A DNA stretch of 30,289 nucleotides from a virus, in the IMG/VR virus record IMGVR_UViG_3300030450_003161, positions 1 to 30,289 of that record. One strand, given 5' to 3'. Below the pieces are notes generated by a model, which saw nothing but the letters and a program-made list of their open reading frames with translations, was not told where the DNA came from and ran no database searches. Shown here piece after piece: positions 23,240-30,289 of this stretch (its first letter is position 1; each line of letters starts with the position of its first letter). A program made the translations under genes and the position numbers.

Positions 23240-23466
23240 TGTGTTTACCTCTTTTTTTGTTGTTGTTTACTTTTACTGATTTAATAAACTTTTACTTTCA
23301 CAAGTATTATATATATGTCAAAAATCCTACACAATATACGAAAATATAAAGCCTAATGCAACAAAAATAATAAAAATATTTAAAATAATGTTGTTTATTA
23401 AATATATTATATGTAATATTGTATAGGATTTAACAATAAACAATAATAAAACAAGGAATAAAACAA
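23240..23466. promoter_or_regulatory. Divergent promoter and operator region
   Basis: AATCCTACACAATAT (23323-23337) and ATATTGTATAGGATT (23416-23430) are inverted copies that match at 14 of 15 positions, 78 bases apart. Each overlaps a candidate -35: minus-strand TTGTGT (23329-23334) with TATAAT (23306-23311) 17 bases on, and plus-strand TTGTAT (23419-23424) with AATAAT (23442-23447) 17 bases on. The symmetry suggests one dimeric regulator controlling both directions, perhaps by looping. The space between is AT-rich and empty. No gene is seen here. Confidence 0.55.
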
Positions 23467-23847
23467 ATGAAATACATTAATAAAATAAAATCGGCATTAT
23501 TAACAATATATAATAATATTAAATATATATCATGTAATGATTTAGAGTATTTAGATGACAAAATACATGATGTATCAAGTGAAATAAATGATAAATGTGA
23601 TAGTTATGATATTGATGATATTATTTATAATAATATTGGTGATGTTGACAACTTATTGACAAAATATGATTTAGATGATATTAAAGAAGAAATAAGTGCA
23701 TTAAAAGATGATATAAATGATAATATCATGAATAAAAAAATACTTGATGATAGTATTGAAAATCTAGTAAAAAAAGATGTACTTATTAATGAATGTATTA
23801 AAGTAATAATAAGTAGATTAAGTAATTTAGATAATGATAATGTTTAA
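23467..23847 (+). CDS. Small early protein of unknown function
   Basis: This encodes 126 aa, with AAGGA upstream of the ATG. The sequence is low in complexity (Asp, Asn, Ile, Lys) and almost wholly helical, with a likely coiled coil (DDIKEEISALKDDINDNIM). It is the first gene of a short two-gene plus-strand unit leading away from the divergent promoter. No family is recognised. Its very AT-driven codon use is extreme even for this genome. Confidence 0.6.
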   Translation: MKYINKIKSALLTIYNNIKYISCNDLEYLDDKIHDVSSEINDKCDSYDIDDIIYNNIGDVDNLLTKYDLDDIKEEISALKDDINDNIMNKKILDDSIENLVKKDVLINECIKVIISRLSNLDNDNV

Positions 23848-23881
23848 TAATCGTGTAATCAATATAAAGGATAATAATAAT

Positions 23882-24127
23882 ATGTATAGCAATCAAGAGA
23901 ATAGTATCACAAGAGAACATAAACGTAATATGAATATATTAGAACATATACTATTAATAGTAGATATTAAGAGTATTAAACATCATATGAAACTATTAAA
24001 CGGATATCATAGTCATATAAGTTTAGGCATGTTCTCAAGCTTATCAATAATGAAACAATATAAACTTAATGTAATTCAATTAGAAATATTATATAATAGT
24101 TTGTATTATAATGGATTCATTAAATAA
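23882..24127 (+). CDS. Small early protein of unknown function
   Basis: This encodes 81 aa from the ATG at 23882, with AAAGG 11 bases upstream. In-frame ATGs at 23834 and 23840 would add up to 16 low-complexity residues but have no ribosome site. The product is helical and basic (ILEHILLIVDIKSIKHHMKL, later NVIQLEILYNSLYYNGF), similar to small winged-helix-like folds in pattern only. It is followed by a terminator. Confidence 0.5.
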   Translation: MYSNQENSITREHKRNMNILEHILLIVDIKSIKHHMKLLNGYHSHISLGMFSSLSIMKQYKLNVIQLEILYNSLYYNGFIK

Positions 24128-24160
24128 TAAGCTCGCGAAATACGGAGTATTAAACAACAA

Positions 24161-24190
24161 GCCTCACTTAAATTAGTGGGGCTTTTTGTT
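24161..24190 (+). terminator. Rho-independent terminator
   Basis: GCCTCACT pairs with AGTGGGGC (eight pairs, one G-U) around TAAATT, followed by five T. The flanks AACAACAA and TTGTTGTT can lengthen the stem. It lies 33 bases after the stop of the 81-aa gene and closes the two-gene early unit. Confidence 0.82.
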
Positions 24191-24331
24191 GTTGTTCTTT
24201 TTCTTATATATTCTTTCAATTGCTCAATTTATTTAAATGTAATCAAAAATTCAACATTATTCGAACCCCCCAACGAGATTTCAACGGGGTGGGTGGCCGA
24301 CAAAAAAAGAGCCACACTCATTCTAATATTA

Positions 24332-24374
24332 TTTTTTGGAAAATTTTTTGGAATATTTTTTTTGGAATATTTGG
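24332..24374 (+). repeat. Tandem T-run/GGAA repeats (iteron-like)
   Basis: Units TTTTTTGGAAAA (24332-24343), TTTTTTGGAATA (24344-24355) and TTTTTTTTGGAATA (24356-24369), then a partial TTTGG, are head-to-tail at 12-14 bases. A further TTTGGAATTT is at 24481-24490. A period near one helical turn suggests binding sites on one DNA face, for example for the small terminase. Confidence 0.6.
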
Positions 24375-24451
24375 TAAAACTTCTTTTTTTCTTATAATAT
24401 TCTTTTTTTCTTTATTATATATACTATATTATATATATATAGTATTATATA

Positions 24452-24479
24452 TTAACTGTTAACTGTTAACAGGGGGGGG
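24452..24479 (+). repeat. Triple TTAACTG repeat ending in a G8 tract
   Basis: TTAACTG, TTAACTG and TTAACAG lie head to tail at 24452-24472, and the last G begins a run of eight G (24472-24479). A G-run is striking in this AT-rich genome and lies 38 bases before the small terminase gene. It may mark a packaging or cleavage site. Confidence 0.55.
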
Positions 24480-24516
24480 ATTTGGAATTTATAATATTTT
24501 ATTCTTATATTATTTC

Positions 24517-25242
24517 ATGGATTTCAAGGACATTAAGGATACTAGGCATTATTTGTATGATAATCTAGGTGAATTTCAAGCATTTGTACAAAATACCCCT
24601 ATTGCGGAAGATTGGAGACTTGCTGATGAGGGAGAATGGGTATTGACCGATGATGGATATGTATGTCAAATCCTTAGAAAGTCTAAAATTGGTAAAAAAA
24701 TGTGCATACGCACATTATGTGGAACATATGACATTACTGCTAAGTTTGATATGTTAGGGGAAAAGGGTATTGCTGATAATATCTATTCATTTTCGGGTAA
24801 GCATTCATTTGATACGGACAAGGTTAGTGGTAAACAGCAATTATTTGCACAATATGTTGCAAAAGGGGATAATGCTATTGAAGCTTATAAGAAATCACAC
24901 CCCGATGCAAAAAGTGAATCATACATTAAACGTAGAACAAGTAGTCTATTGAAGACAGAAAGCGTACAAAAGATGATTAAAAAAGAAATTCAAGAAGTCT
25001 TAGCCTCTGAAGGTGTTACACCTGAGTGGATTATTGGAAAATACAAAACTGTTGTTGATATTGCGGACAAAGAGTCTGATTGCTTAAGGGCATTAGAGAG
25101 TCTGACGAAGATTGCAGGATTATTTGACACTCAAGAAAGCAAATCAGAACAACTTACGGTATGGGCTGGTTTTTCACCTGAACAACTGGAGGCATTAAAT
25201 GGCAATAAGGAGCTCATCGCACACGCAGAAAAAGAGGGATAA
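24517..25242 (+). CDS. Putative terminase small subunit
   Basis: This encodes 241 aa. Residues ~105-160 (KQQLFAQYVAKGDNAIEAYK followed by SYIKRRTSSLLKTESVQKMI) resemble the helix-turn-helix domain of the Terminase_2 family, and a helical oligomerisation region follows (VTPEWIIGKYKTVVDIADKE). The first ~95 residues are an unusual N-terminal addition with no family match. The small subunit recognises phage DNA and directs the large subunit. The ATG has no visible Shine-Dalgarno site. The large terminase lies three genes downstream. Confidence 0.78.
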   Translation: MDFKDIKDTRHYLYDNLGEFQAFVQNTPIAEDWRLADEGEWVLTDDGYVCQILRKSKIGKKMCIRTLCGTYDITAKFDMLGEKGIADNIYSFSGKHSFDTDKVSGKQQLFAQYVAKGDNAIEAYKKSHPDAKSESYIKRRTSSLLKTESVQKMIKKEIQEVLASEGVTPEWIIGKYKTVVDIADKESDCLRALESLTKIAGLFDTQESKSEQLTVWAGFSPEQLEALNGNKELIAHAEKEG

Positions 25243-25426
25243 GGATATTTGTCCCATCTGTAAGCGAGATTTATATTTAAATAACAAGATTTCAAAAAGA
25301 ATTGGAGTATTAAACGAATTTGATGAGGTCGAGGAATGGATGTGCCCATACTGTGACTCTCAATTTACACTTAATAACAAACCTACCGTATTATACGGCA
25401 AAATGAATGTTGAAGGAGAAGCATAA
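25199..25426 (+). CDS. Zinc ribbon protein of unknown function
   Basis: This encodes 75 aa. The start overlaps the small terminase end by 44 bases and has GGAGG 6 bases upstream. C18-x-x-C21 (CPIC) and C49-x-x-C52 (CPYC) form a likely zinc ribbon. A small zinc protein between terminase genes may help packaging or late transcription. No family is recognised. Confidence 0.7.
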   Translation: MAIRSSSHTQKKRDKDICPICKRDLYLNNKISKRIGVLNEFDEVEEWMCPYCDSQFTLNNKPTVLYGKMNVEGEA

Positions 25427-25914
25427 TGGCTGAAGAAAGGCCTCAAGAGTTTTTTAAAATAGTTAACCACACTTTAGAAGAAGAGGGCGGATATGTTAAT
25501 GATTCAACCGATAAAGGTGGTGAAACTAATTTTGGTATAAGTAAACGAGCTTATCCTGATGTAGATATATTTAATTTAAAAGAAGATGAAGCAATTGATA
25601 TATATTGGGATGATTATTGGGTTAGAGGTAGATGTAGTAAGGTTCCGAAGAAGCTGCAAGCAATATATTTTGATATGTGTGTAAATTTTGGTATAAGTGG
25701 TGCAATTAAGGTATTGCAAGAAACTGCCAACGGTAAAGGTGCCGATATTGATGTTGATGGTAAGATTGGACCAAACACAATAAAAGCAATACAAAATTTA
25801 AGTGTTGAACGAGTTCGAGCATTTCGAGCTCTTAAGTTCGCAAAGATAGTTATAGCCAATCCAAAACAAATGAAATTTTGGTATGGATGGTTTCGTAGAA
25901 GTTTGAAAGTATAA
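25426..25914 (+). CDS. GH108-type endolysin (N-acetylmuramidase)
   Basis: This encodes 162 aa and starts on the previous stop (TAATG). The catalytic motif is EEEGGYVND (18-26), with E20 the likely acid, followed by DKGGETNFGISKRAYPDVD (29-47). The C-terminal part DVDGKIGPNTIKAIQN matches the PG_binding_3 domain usual in GH108 enzymes. The length matches family members (~160-190 aa). It has no signal peptide, so it would need a holin, which is not evident here. It degrades peptidoglycan for host lysis, or at entry. Confidence 0.9.
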   Translation: MAEERPQEFFKIVNHTLEEEGGYVNDSTDKGGETNFGISKRAYPDVDIFNLKEDEAIDIYWDDYWVRGRCSKVPKKLQAIYFDMCVNFGISGAIKVLQETANGKGADIDVDGKIGPNTIKAIQNLSVERVRAFRALKFAKIVIANPKQMKFWYGWFRRSLKV

Positions 25915-25916
25915 AA

Positions 25917-26600
25917 ATGACCTTTGAAGAATTTGTAAAAAAATATAATATTGTAGACCCATATAGCAATATCTATCCAGATACTAAATATGATTATGTT
26001 TCTGCTTGGAAAGCTGGGGTTGCACCTAAATTAATAGATGGAGAATTAAAATGGCCATCAGAGTTTAAACATGATGATAGCCCAGAAAGATATATTAATG
26101 GATTTGACACAAAAAATTTTAAAGAAAGGATAAAAATGTCTTACAAAGATAATAAAGGCAATCAATTTTACAATGGACCAACAGATGCTGATACTTATCA
26201 AAAACCTTTAACTGGAGATGAAATTGCAGATATGTTTCATTCTCTAGGGGTTAATGTCGATAGAAGCGTATTCTCTGAACATGGACATTCAGAAATTAAT
26301 AAACTTATAAATACCAATATAGAAGCAAATGCTCTTATGGAAACAATGAAAGCTTATAAGAATCCAAGCGCTATACTTAAAGATGATAGTTGGAGGTCCT
26401 ATAAAGGTAAAGACACTTTGCTTCAAGATGTTTTTGATTTATTATTGGAAAGCGAGACAAAAGGATTAGGGGATAGATTTCCAACATACCAGCAAACAGG
26501 TGGTACAACAGGTGGTCTAATAAACTCACTTCTTAGAGGTCTCACAACTGGAAGTTATGAAAGGAAAAAATCTCCATATTTATTGGATGAATCAAAATAA
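25917..26600 (+). CDS. Probable virion or assembly protein of unknown function
   Basis: This encodes 227 aa. The N-terminal block TKYDYVSAWKAGVAPKLIDG then ELKWPSEFKHDDSPERYI (residues ~23-60) is a pattern I associate with phage structural proteins, followed by a helical middle and a Gly/Thr-rich end (TGGTTGGLINSLLRGLTTG). It lies between endolysin and large terminase with 2- and 0-base gaps. Confidence 0.6.
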   Translation: MTFEEFVKKYNIVDPYSNIYPDTKYDYVSAWKAGVAPKLIDGELKWPSEFKHDDSPERYINGFDTKNFKERIKMSYKDNKGNQFYNGPTDADTYQKPLTGDEIADMFHSLGVNVDRSVFSEHGHSEINKLINTNIEANALMETMKAYKNPSAILKDDSWRSYKGKDTLLQDVFDLLLESETKGLGDRFPTYQQTGGTTGGLINSLLRGLTTGSYERKKSPYLLDESK

Positions 26601-28169
26601 ATGGCCAATTTAAATCTTAATGGCAATGTTTCAAAAAATGAAGAAGTATTACATAGTGCATATACTGATTTAATTACATTTGGCAAACTATTCTCACCGC
26701 AAGATTTTTTAGCATCCGCTACGCCTGACTTTCACCGAAAGGTTGGAGGTTTATTGATTAATAAAGAAATACAACAATTAGCCCTAGTTTTACCTAGGGA
26801 CCATGCTAAATCCACTTTAGCAGCTACCGCAGTACTACATAGATTCTTATTTGCAACAAAAGAGCAACCTGAGTTTATTGCCTGGATAGGTGAGGCTCAA
26901 GACCAATCAATCGATAACTTAAACTGGATAATGACTCATATATACGAAAACCCTGCCATCCATTACTACTTTGGAGATTTGCAAGGTGACAAATGGACAA
27001 AGAGTGAGTTTACTCTTAGTAATGGGTGTAGAATGATTGCAAAGGGTACATCTCAAAGATTGCGTGGTAAAAAGCAATTATCAACAAGATATACTGGGAT
27101 GATACTTGATGACTTCGAATCAGAGCTAAATACTAAAACTCCTGAAGGAAGACAACAAATAAAGAACTGGGTAACTGCTGCTGTCTATCCAGCTATCGAT
27201 TTTGATAAAAACGGATTTTTATGGTGTAATGGAACAATTGTTCACTATGATTCATTCTTGAATGGATTGGTTAGAGAACATGATAATGCAAAAAAGAGCG
27301 GAGAAGACTTTTCATGGGATGTTGTAACATATAAAGCTATACTAGATGATGGTACTCCACTATGGCCTTCAAGATGGCCACTTACAAAACTAGAACAAAG
27401 AAAACAATTTTATATCGATTCAGGCACCCCTGCCAAGTTTTATCAAGAGTATATGAACCAAGCTAAATCTCCTGAAGACCAGATATTTAGTGAGGAGGAT
27501 ATTAATGATGGGTATTATAAAGGGAATGCAAGATTTGATGACGAAAGCGATAGTTGGTATATTCAGCTTGATGATGGAACTAAAAAATACATCAATATCT
27601 ATATCGGTGTGGACCCTGCTTCGTCAATTAACAGCTATAGCGATTTTAGCGTTATTATGGTTATCGGTGTTACTTCCGAGTATGATTATTACGTTCTTGA
27701 GTATTGGAGAAAAAGAGTATTGCCAATGGACTGTGCAGACGAAATATTTGCACTCGTTAAACGATACTCGCCAGTTAGAAGAGTAAACATTGAGACAATT
27801 GCATATCAAGAAATGTTAAGAGATTATGTATATAAACGGAGTAAAAAAGAAGGCTTATTTATTCCTGGAATTGAAAAAGGTATCAAAGGATACGGAAATA
27901 AAAAAAAGAAAGATAGGTTATTTGAAGGACTTCAACCTATGTTTAAACAAGGAGCTGTTCATCTTAAAAAAAATCATCATGAATTTATTGGAGAATTGTT
28001 AGACTTTCCAAAAGGCTCACATGATGACTGTATTGATGCATTTTGGCTATCCACTCAATTTGCTCGTGGAAATTCAAAAGCAGGTAATAAAAAGAAAGAA
28101 AAAACTAAAGATGGAAGCTATGCATATAAACGTAAAGTTTATGATTGGATAACAGGAAGGAGACTGTGA
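26601..28169 (+). CDS. Terminase large subunit
   Basis: This encodes 522 aa. The ATPase part has the Walker A-like motif PRDHAKST (65-72), Walker B MILDDFE (167-173) and a coupling-type segment thereafter. The RNase H-like nuclease has IGVDPASS with D338, E398 in NIETIAYQ, and D476/D479 in SHDDCIDAF. This is the packaging motor that cuts concatemeric DNA and drives it into the procapsid, together with the small subunit and portal. Start follows the previous stop directly. The ribosome site is weak, so translation may be coupled. Confidence 0.95.
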   Translation: MANLNLNGNVSKNEEVLHSAYTDLITFGKLFSPQDFLASATPDFHRKVGGLLINKEIQQLALVLPRDHAKSTLAATAVLHRFLFATKEQPEFIAWIGEAQDQSIDNLNWIMTHIYENPAIHYYFGDLQGDKWTKSEFTLSNGCRMIAKGTSQRLRGKKQLSTRYTGMILDDFESELNTKTPEGRQQIKNWVTAAVYPAIDFDKNGFLWCNGTIVHYDSFLNGLVREHDNAKKSGEDFSWDVVTYKAILDDGTPLWPSRWPLTKLEQRKQFYIDSGTPAKFYQEYMNQAKSPEDQIFSEEDINDGYYKGNARFDDESDSWYIQLDDGTKKYINIYIGVDPASSINSYSDFSVIMVIGVTSEYDYYVLEYWRKRVLPMDCADEIFALVKRYSPVRRVNIETIAYQEMLRDYVYKRSKKEGLFIPGIEKGIKGYGNKKKKDRLFEGLQPMFKQGAVHLKKNHHEFIGELLDFPKGSHDDCIDAFWLSTQFARGNSKAGNKKKEKTKDGSYAYKRKVYDWITGRRL

Positions 28170-28207
28170 TTTGCATTTTACAATAAATTATCAGTATATT
28201 ATCGACC

Positions 28208-30235
28208 ATGATTCAAGAAGATATTAGAGTAAAAGAAATACGTGACTTGTGGGAGAGGTGGAACGATGCACGTCAAGACTGGGATACACAAGCTAGAGAA
28301 GATATTGACTTCTATTTAGGAAATCATTTTACTGAAGATGAGATGAATGCTCTTGCTGAGCGTAATCAATCTGCTATGCCTATTGATAGGTTGTATTCTG
28401 CTATAGAGCAATTTAAAGCGATTATTACATCTAAGCCTCCAAAGTTTTCTGCTGTTGGAAGAGAAGATTCTGATAATAAATTGGCAAATGTTTGGAAAAC
28501 TATACTTGAATATATATGGGACATATCTGATGGAAATGAAACATTCAAACAAGTAATACATGATTATGCAGTTACAGGTCTCGGATATTTTTATTCATAC
28601 ATTGATAATGAAGCTGATTATGGAAGAGGTGAAATTAAATTTACTTATGTTGACCCATTTAGAGTTGTAGTCGACCCTAATTCAAGAAATCGTTGGTTTG
28701 ATGATGCATCAGGAATAATGTTGTCAACTATATTTACTAAACGTCAATTATTAGATTTATATCCACAATTAGGGGAAGTTGCTGAAGGTGAAGAAAAAGC
28801 TATTATTGAAGATTTAGATACAATATCTCATGAAGAAGATTATCCAAGTTCAACTAATGCGCAAGCAAAGCCTAGATTTACTCCAGACGTAGTTAAAGAT
28901 TATGATACATTTGAAACTGATAAATATAGATTAATTGAATCTTTTTCAAAAATTAAAGTTCCGTATTTTAGAATGGTTAACCTACAAACAGGCGATGAAA
29001 AAATAGTTGATGAAGAAGCTTTATCTTTGATTATGCAAGACCCGAATACTAAAATTGCTATTGAAGAAGGATTTATAGATTTTGTAGAGGTGTTGCAAAC
29101 AAGAATTAAATTAACTTGTTGTGTTGGTCAAGTTGTTTTATACGAAAGAATTTTAGATACAGATGTGTATCCTATTGTTCCAGTTCCAAATATATGGACA
29201 AATACTCCTTATCCAATGAGCGATATAAGGAAAAATAAAGATTTTCAAAGGTTCCTCAATAAGACGGTATCATTAATTACCTCGCATGCTCAAGCGTCTT
29301 CAGGCCTAAAGTTACTCGTACCTCAAGGAAGCGTCCAAGACATGGAAGAGTTAGAACGTGATTGGGCTAATCCTAATGCCACAATAGAATATGATTCATC
29401 TTTTGGGGAACCACATTTTCCATCTCCTCAACCATTAGCAAACTCTATAATGCAGTTGCCTCAATTGGTTGAAAAATATATTGACCTCAACATGGGTATC
29501 TTTGAAATGATGCAAGGGAACACTGAGGTTGCACCAAAAACCTCATCAGCCACAATGATGCTAGAAGACTTTGGTCAAAGGCGTTCCAAATCAAAGCTTC
29601 GTGATATTGAGGGGAGTCTAAAGAGACTTGGGCGAGTTATTTATAATCTTGCTAAGTCTCACTATGACTTCAAGAAAACATTTAGAATTGCACAGCCAAA
29701 TAATGATATTGATGAATATACAATAAATAAAAGATTGTATGATGATAAAACTAAAGAATTGATTACAATTGAAAACGATTTATCTGTTGGACAGTTTGAT
29801 ATAAGAGTTATAGGAAACTCCACTATGCCTTCTAATAAATGGGGTGAATGGAATATATATATGGAAGCATATCAAGCTGGTCTCATTGATAGGCAAGAAG
29901 CTCTTAAGAAAACGGAAATATTTGATAAATCAGGAGTATTACAAAGAATGGATGTTGTACAACAATTACAACAACAATTAGCAGGAGCTCAAGAGCAAAT
30001 TAAAAAATTATCAGGTGATTTACAAACTAGAGACAGAGAGGCAGTCAATTTACGTAAACAATCTGAAGTTGAAAAGTTTAAAGGAAGACTTAAAGAGCAA
30101 GAACAAAGCTCTAAGGCTGATAGCAAAATCGCTGTCGGTAGACTTAGTAACGCTGTTAAACTCGAATCCGAGAAATTACGTTTAGCTACAGAAGCAGAGA
30201 AACGTAGTCAAACTCAAAAAGGTAAAGAGAAATAG
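28208..30235 (+). CDS. Portal protein
   Basis: This encodes 675 aa. The N-terminal helix region ends in RNQSAMPIDRLYSAIEQFKA, typical of portal clip/wing starts. IKFTYVDPFRVVVDPNSRNR (~145-165) and the later helical crown region with QGNTEVAPKTSSATMMLEDF match portal family patterns. The C-terminus (~580-675) is Gln/Lys-rich coiled coil. As a dodecameric ring it would join head and tail and pass DNA. The ATG follows a 38-base gap without a clear Shine-Dalgarno site. The large terminase is upstream. Confidence 0.85.
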   Translation: MIQEDIRVKEIRDLWERWNDARQDWDTQAREDIDFYLGNHFTEDEMNALAERNQSAMPIDRLYSAIEQFKAIITSKPPKFSAVGREDSDNKLANVWKTILEYIWDISDGNETFKQVIHDYAVTGLGYFYSYIDNEADYGRGEIKFTYVDPFRVVVDPNSRNRWFDDASGIMLSTIFTKRQLLDLYPQLGEVAEGEEKAIIEDLDTISHEEDYPSSTNAQAKPRFTPDVVKDYDTFETDKYRLIESFSKIKVPYFRMVNLQTGDEKIVDEEALSLIMQDPNTKIAIEEGFIDFVEVLQTRIKLTCCVGQVVLYERILDTDVYPIVPVPNIWTNTPYPMSDIRKNKDFQRFLNKTVSLITSHAQASSGLKLLVPQGSVQDMEELERDWANPNATIEYDSSFGEPHFPSPQPLANSIMQLPQLVEKYIDLNMGIFEMMQGNTEVAPKTSSATMMLEDFGQRRSKSKLRDIEGSLKRLGRVIYNLAKSHYDFKKTFRIAQPNNDIDEYTINKRLYDDKTKELITIENDLSVGQFDIRVIGNSTMPSNKWGEWNIYMEAYQAGLIDRQEALKKTEIFDKSGVLQRMDVVQQLQQQLAGAQEQIKKLSGDLQTRDREAVNLRKQSEVEKFKGRLKEQEQSSKADSKIAVGRLSNAVKLESEKLRLATEAEKRSQTQKGKEK

Positions 30236-30250
30236 CAAAAGGAGATTATA

Positions 30251-30289
30251 ATGACAGATAATCAAAATCAAAACGTAGATGAATTTGGG
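30251..30289 (+). CDS. Start of next head-module gene (partial)
   Basis: An ATG with GGAG 7 bases upstream opens a frame through the window edge (MTDNQNQNVDEFG). The hydrophilic Gln/Asn start and position after the portal fit a scaffold or other head assembly protein, but 13 residues do not allow a call. Confidence 0.6.
   Translation, partial: MTDNQNQNVDEFG

Larger units (their letters stand above)
24201..24516. other. Repeat-rich AT region upstream of small terminase
   Basis: No convincing gene is seen in these 316 bases. They hold a C-rich/G-rich patch (24269-24297), A- and T-runs, a tandem repeat block, an alternating AT tract (24417-24450), three 7-mers and a run of eight G. Short frames here are low-complexity and lack ribosome sites. 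Location directly before the packaging genes makes a pac/cos-type signal or an origin plausible. Confidence 0.5.

Noticed and set aside
24255-24300. TTCGAACCCCCC resembling a tRNA T-arm or an attachment site
   Set aside because: Read on the minus strand it is GGGGGGTTCGAA, but the matching C-rich arm is absent and no acceptor or anticodon stem can be built. No integrase gene was found, so an att site is not supported.
24176-24462. Two plus-strand frames (73 and 80 aa) in the AT region
   Set aside because: They begin in the terminator or an AT tract, consist mainly of Phe, Ile, Leu and Tyr from T-runs, and have no ribosome site.

Overview
The window is part of the genome of a tailed double-stranded DNA phage (Caudoviricetes). 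It is clearly AT-rich, about two thirds A+T by eye. No host gene, integrase gene, tRNA, CRISPR array or insertion sequence was seen. Shine-Dalgarno sites of the AGGAG type precede most genes, so the host should use ordinary SD initiation. Protein style (Sak3-type annealase, DUF3310, GP88-like protein, a giant virion protein, many small proteins) resembles phages of AT-rich aquatic bacteria, but no host can be named from sequence alone.

Layout. (1) 1-10230, plus strand: the end of the virion module, with a partial gene, two unknown proteins (273 and 732 aa) and a 2341-aa polyvalent protein. (2) 23239-10220, minus strand: the early/replication region. It is read from a divergent promoter near 23.3 kb, and probably restarts after a terminator at 22.8 kb. 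It holds small unknown proteins (22.7-19.3 kb), a ParB-like/GP88-like pair, a recombination cassette (RHH protein, Cas4-like exonuclease, Sak3-type annealase, SSB-like protein, mini-HTH), more small genes, a DNA methyltransferase, DUF3310, a DnaB-like helicase, a RuvC-like resolvase and a PD-(D/E)XK nuclease. (3) 23467-24127, plus strand: two small genes diverging from the same control region, closed by a terminator. (4) 24201-24516: a repeat-rich AT region with a G8 tract. (5) 24517-30289, plus strand: packaging and head module with a putative small terminase, zinc ribbon protein, GH108 endolysin, an unknown protein, large terminase, portal and the start of the next gene.

Minus-strand genes overlap by TAATG, ATGA or GTGA junctions. 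This let me add eight genes below 60 codons, four of them single-membrane-span microproteins. Where the longest reading frame had no ribosome site, I moved the start to the codon that did.

Most notable: a region inside the giant virion protein with the ordered catalytic-residue pattern of a tyrosine recombinase, followed by an HExxH metallopeptidase motif; two structured, apparently non-coding RNA elements in the minus operon (21297-21504 and 22387-22484) that share a closing stem and, in one case, contain a pseudoknot; and an inverted-repeat control region between divergent promoters at 23.3-23.45 kb. All pairings and domain calls were made by eye, without alignment or folding software.
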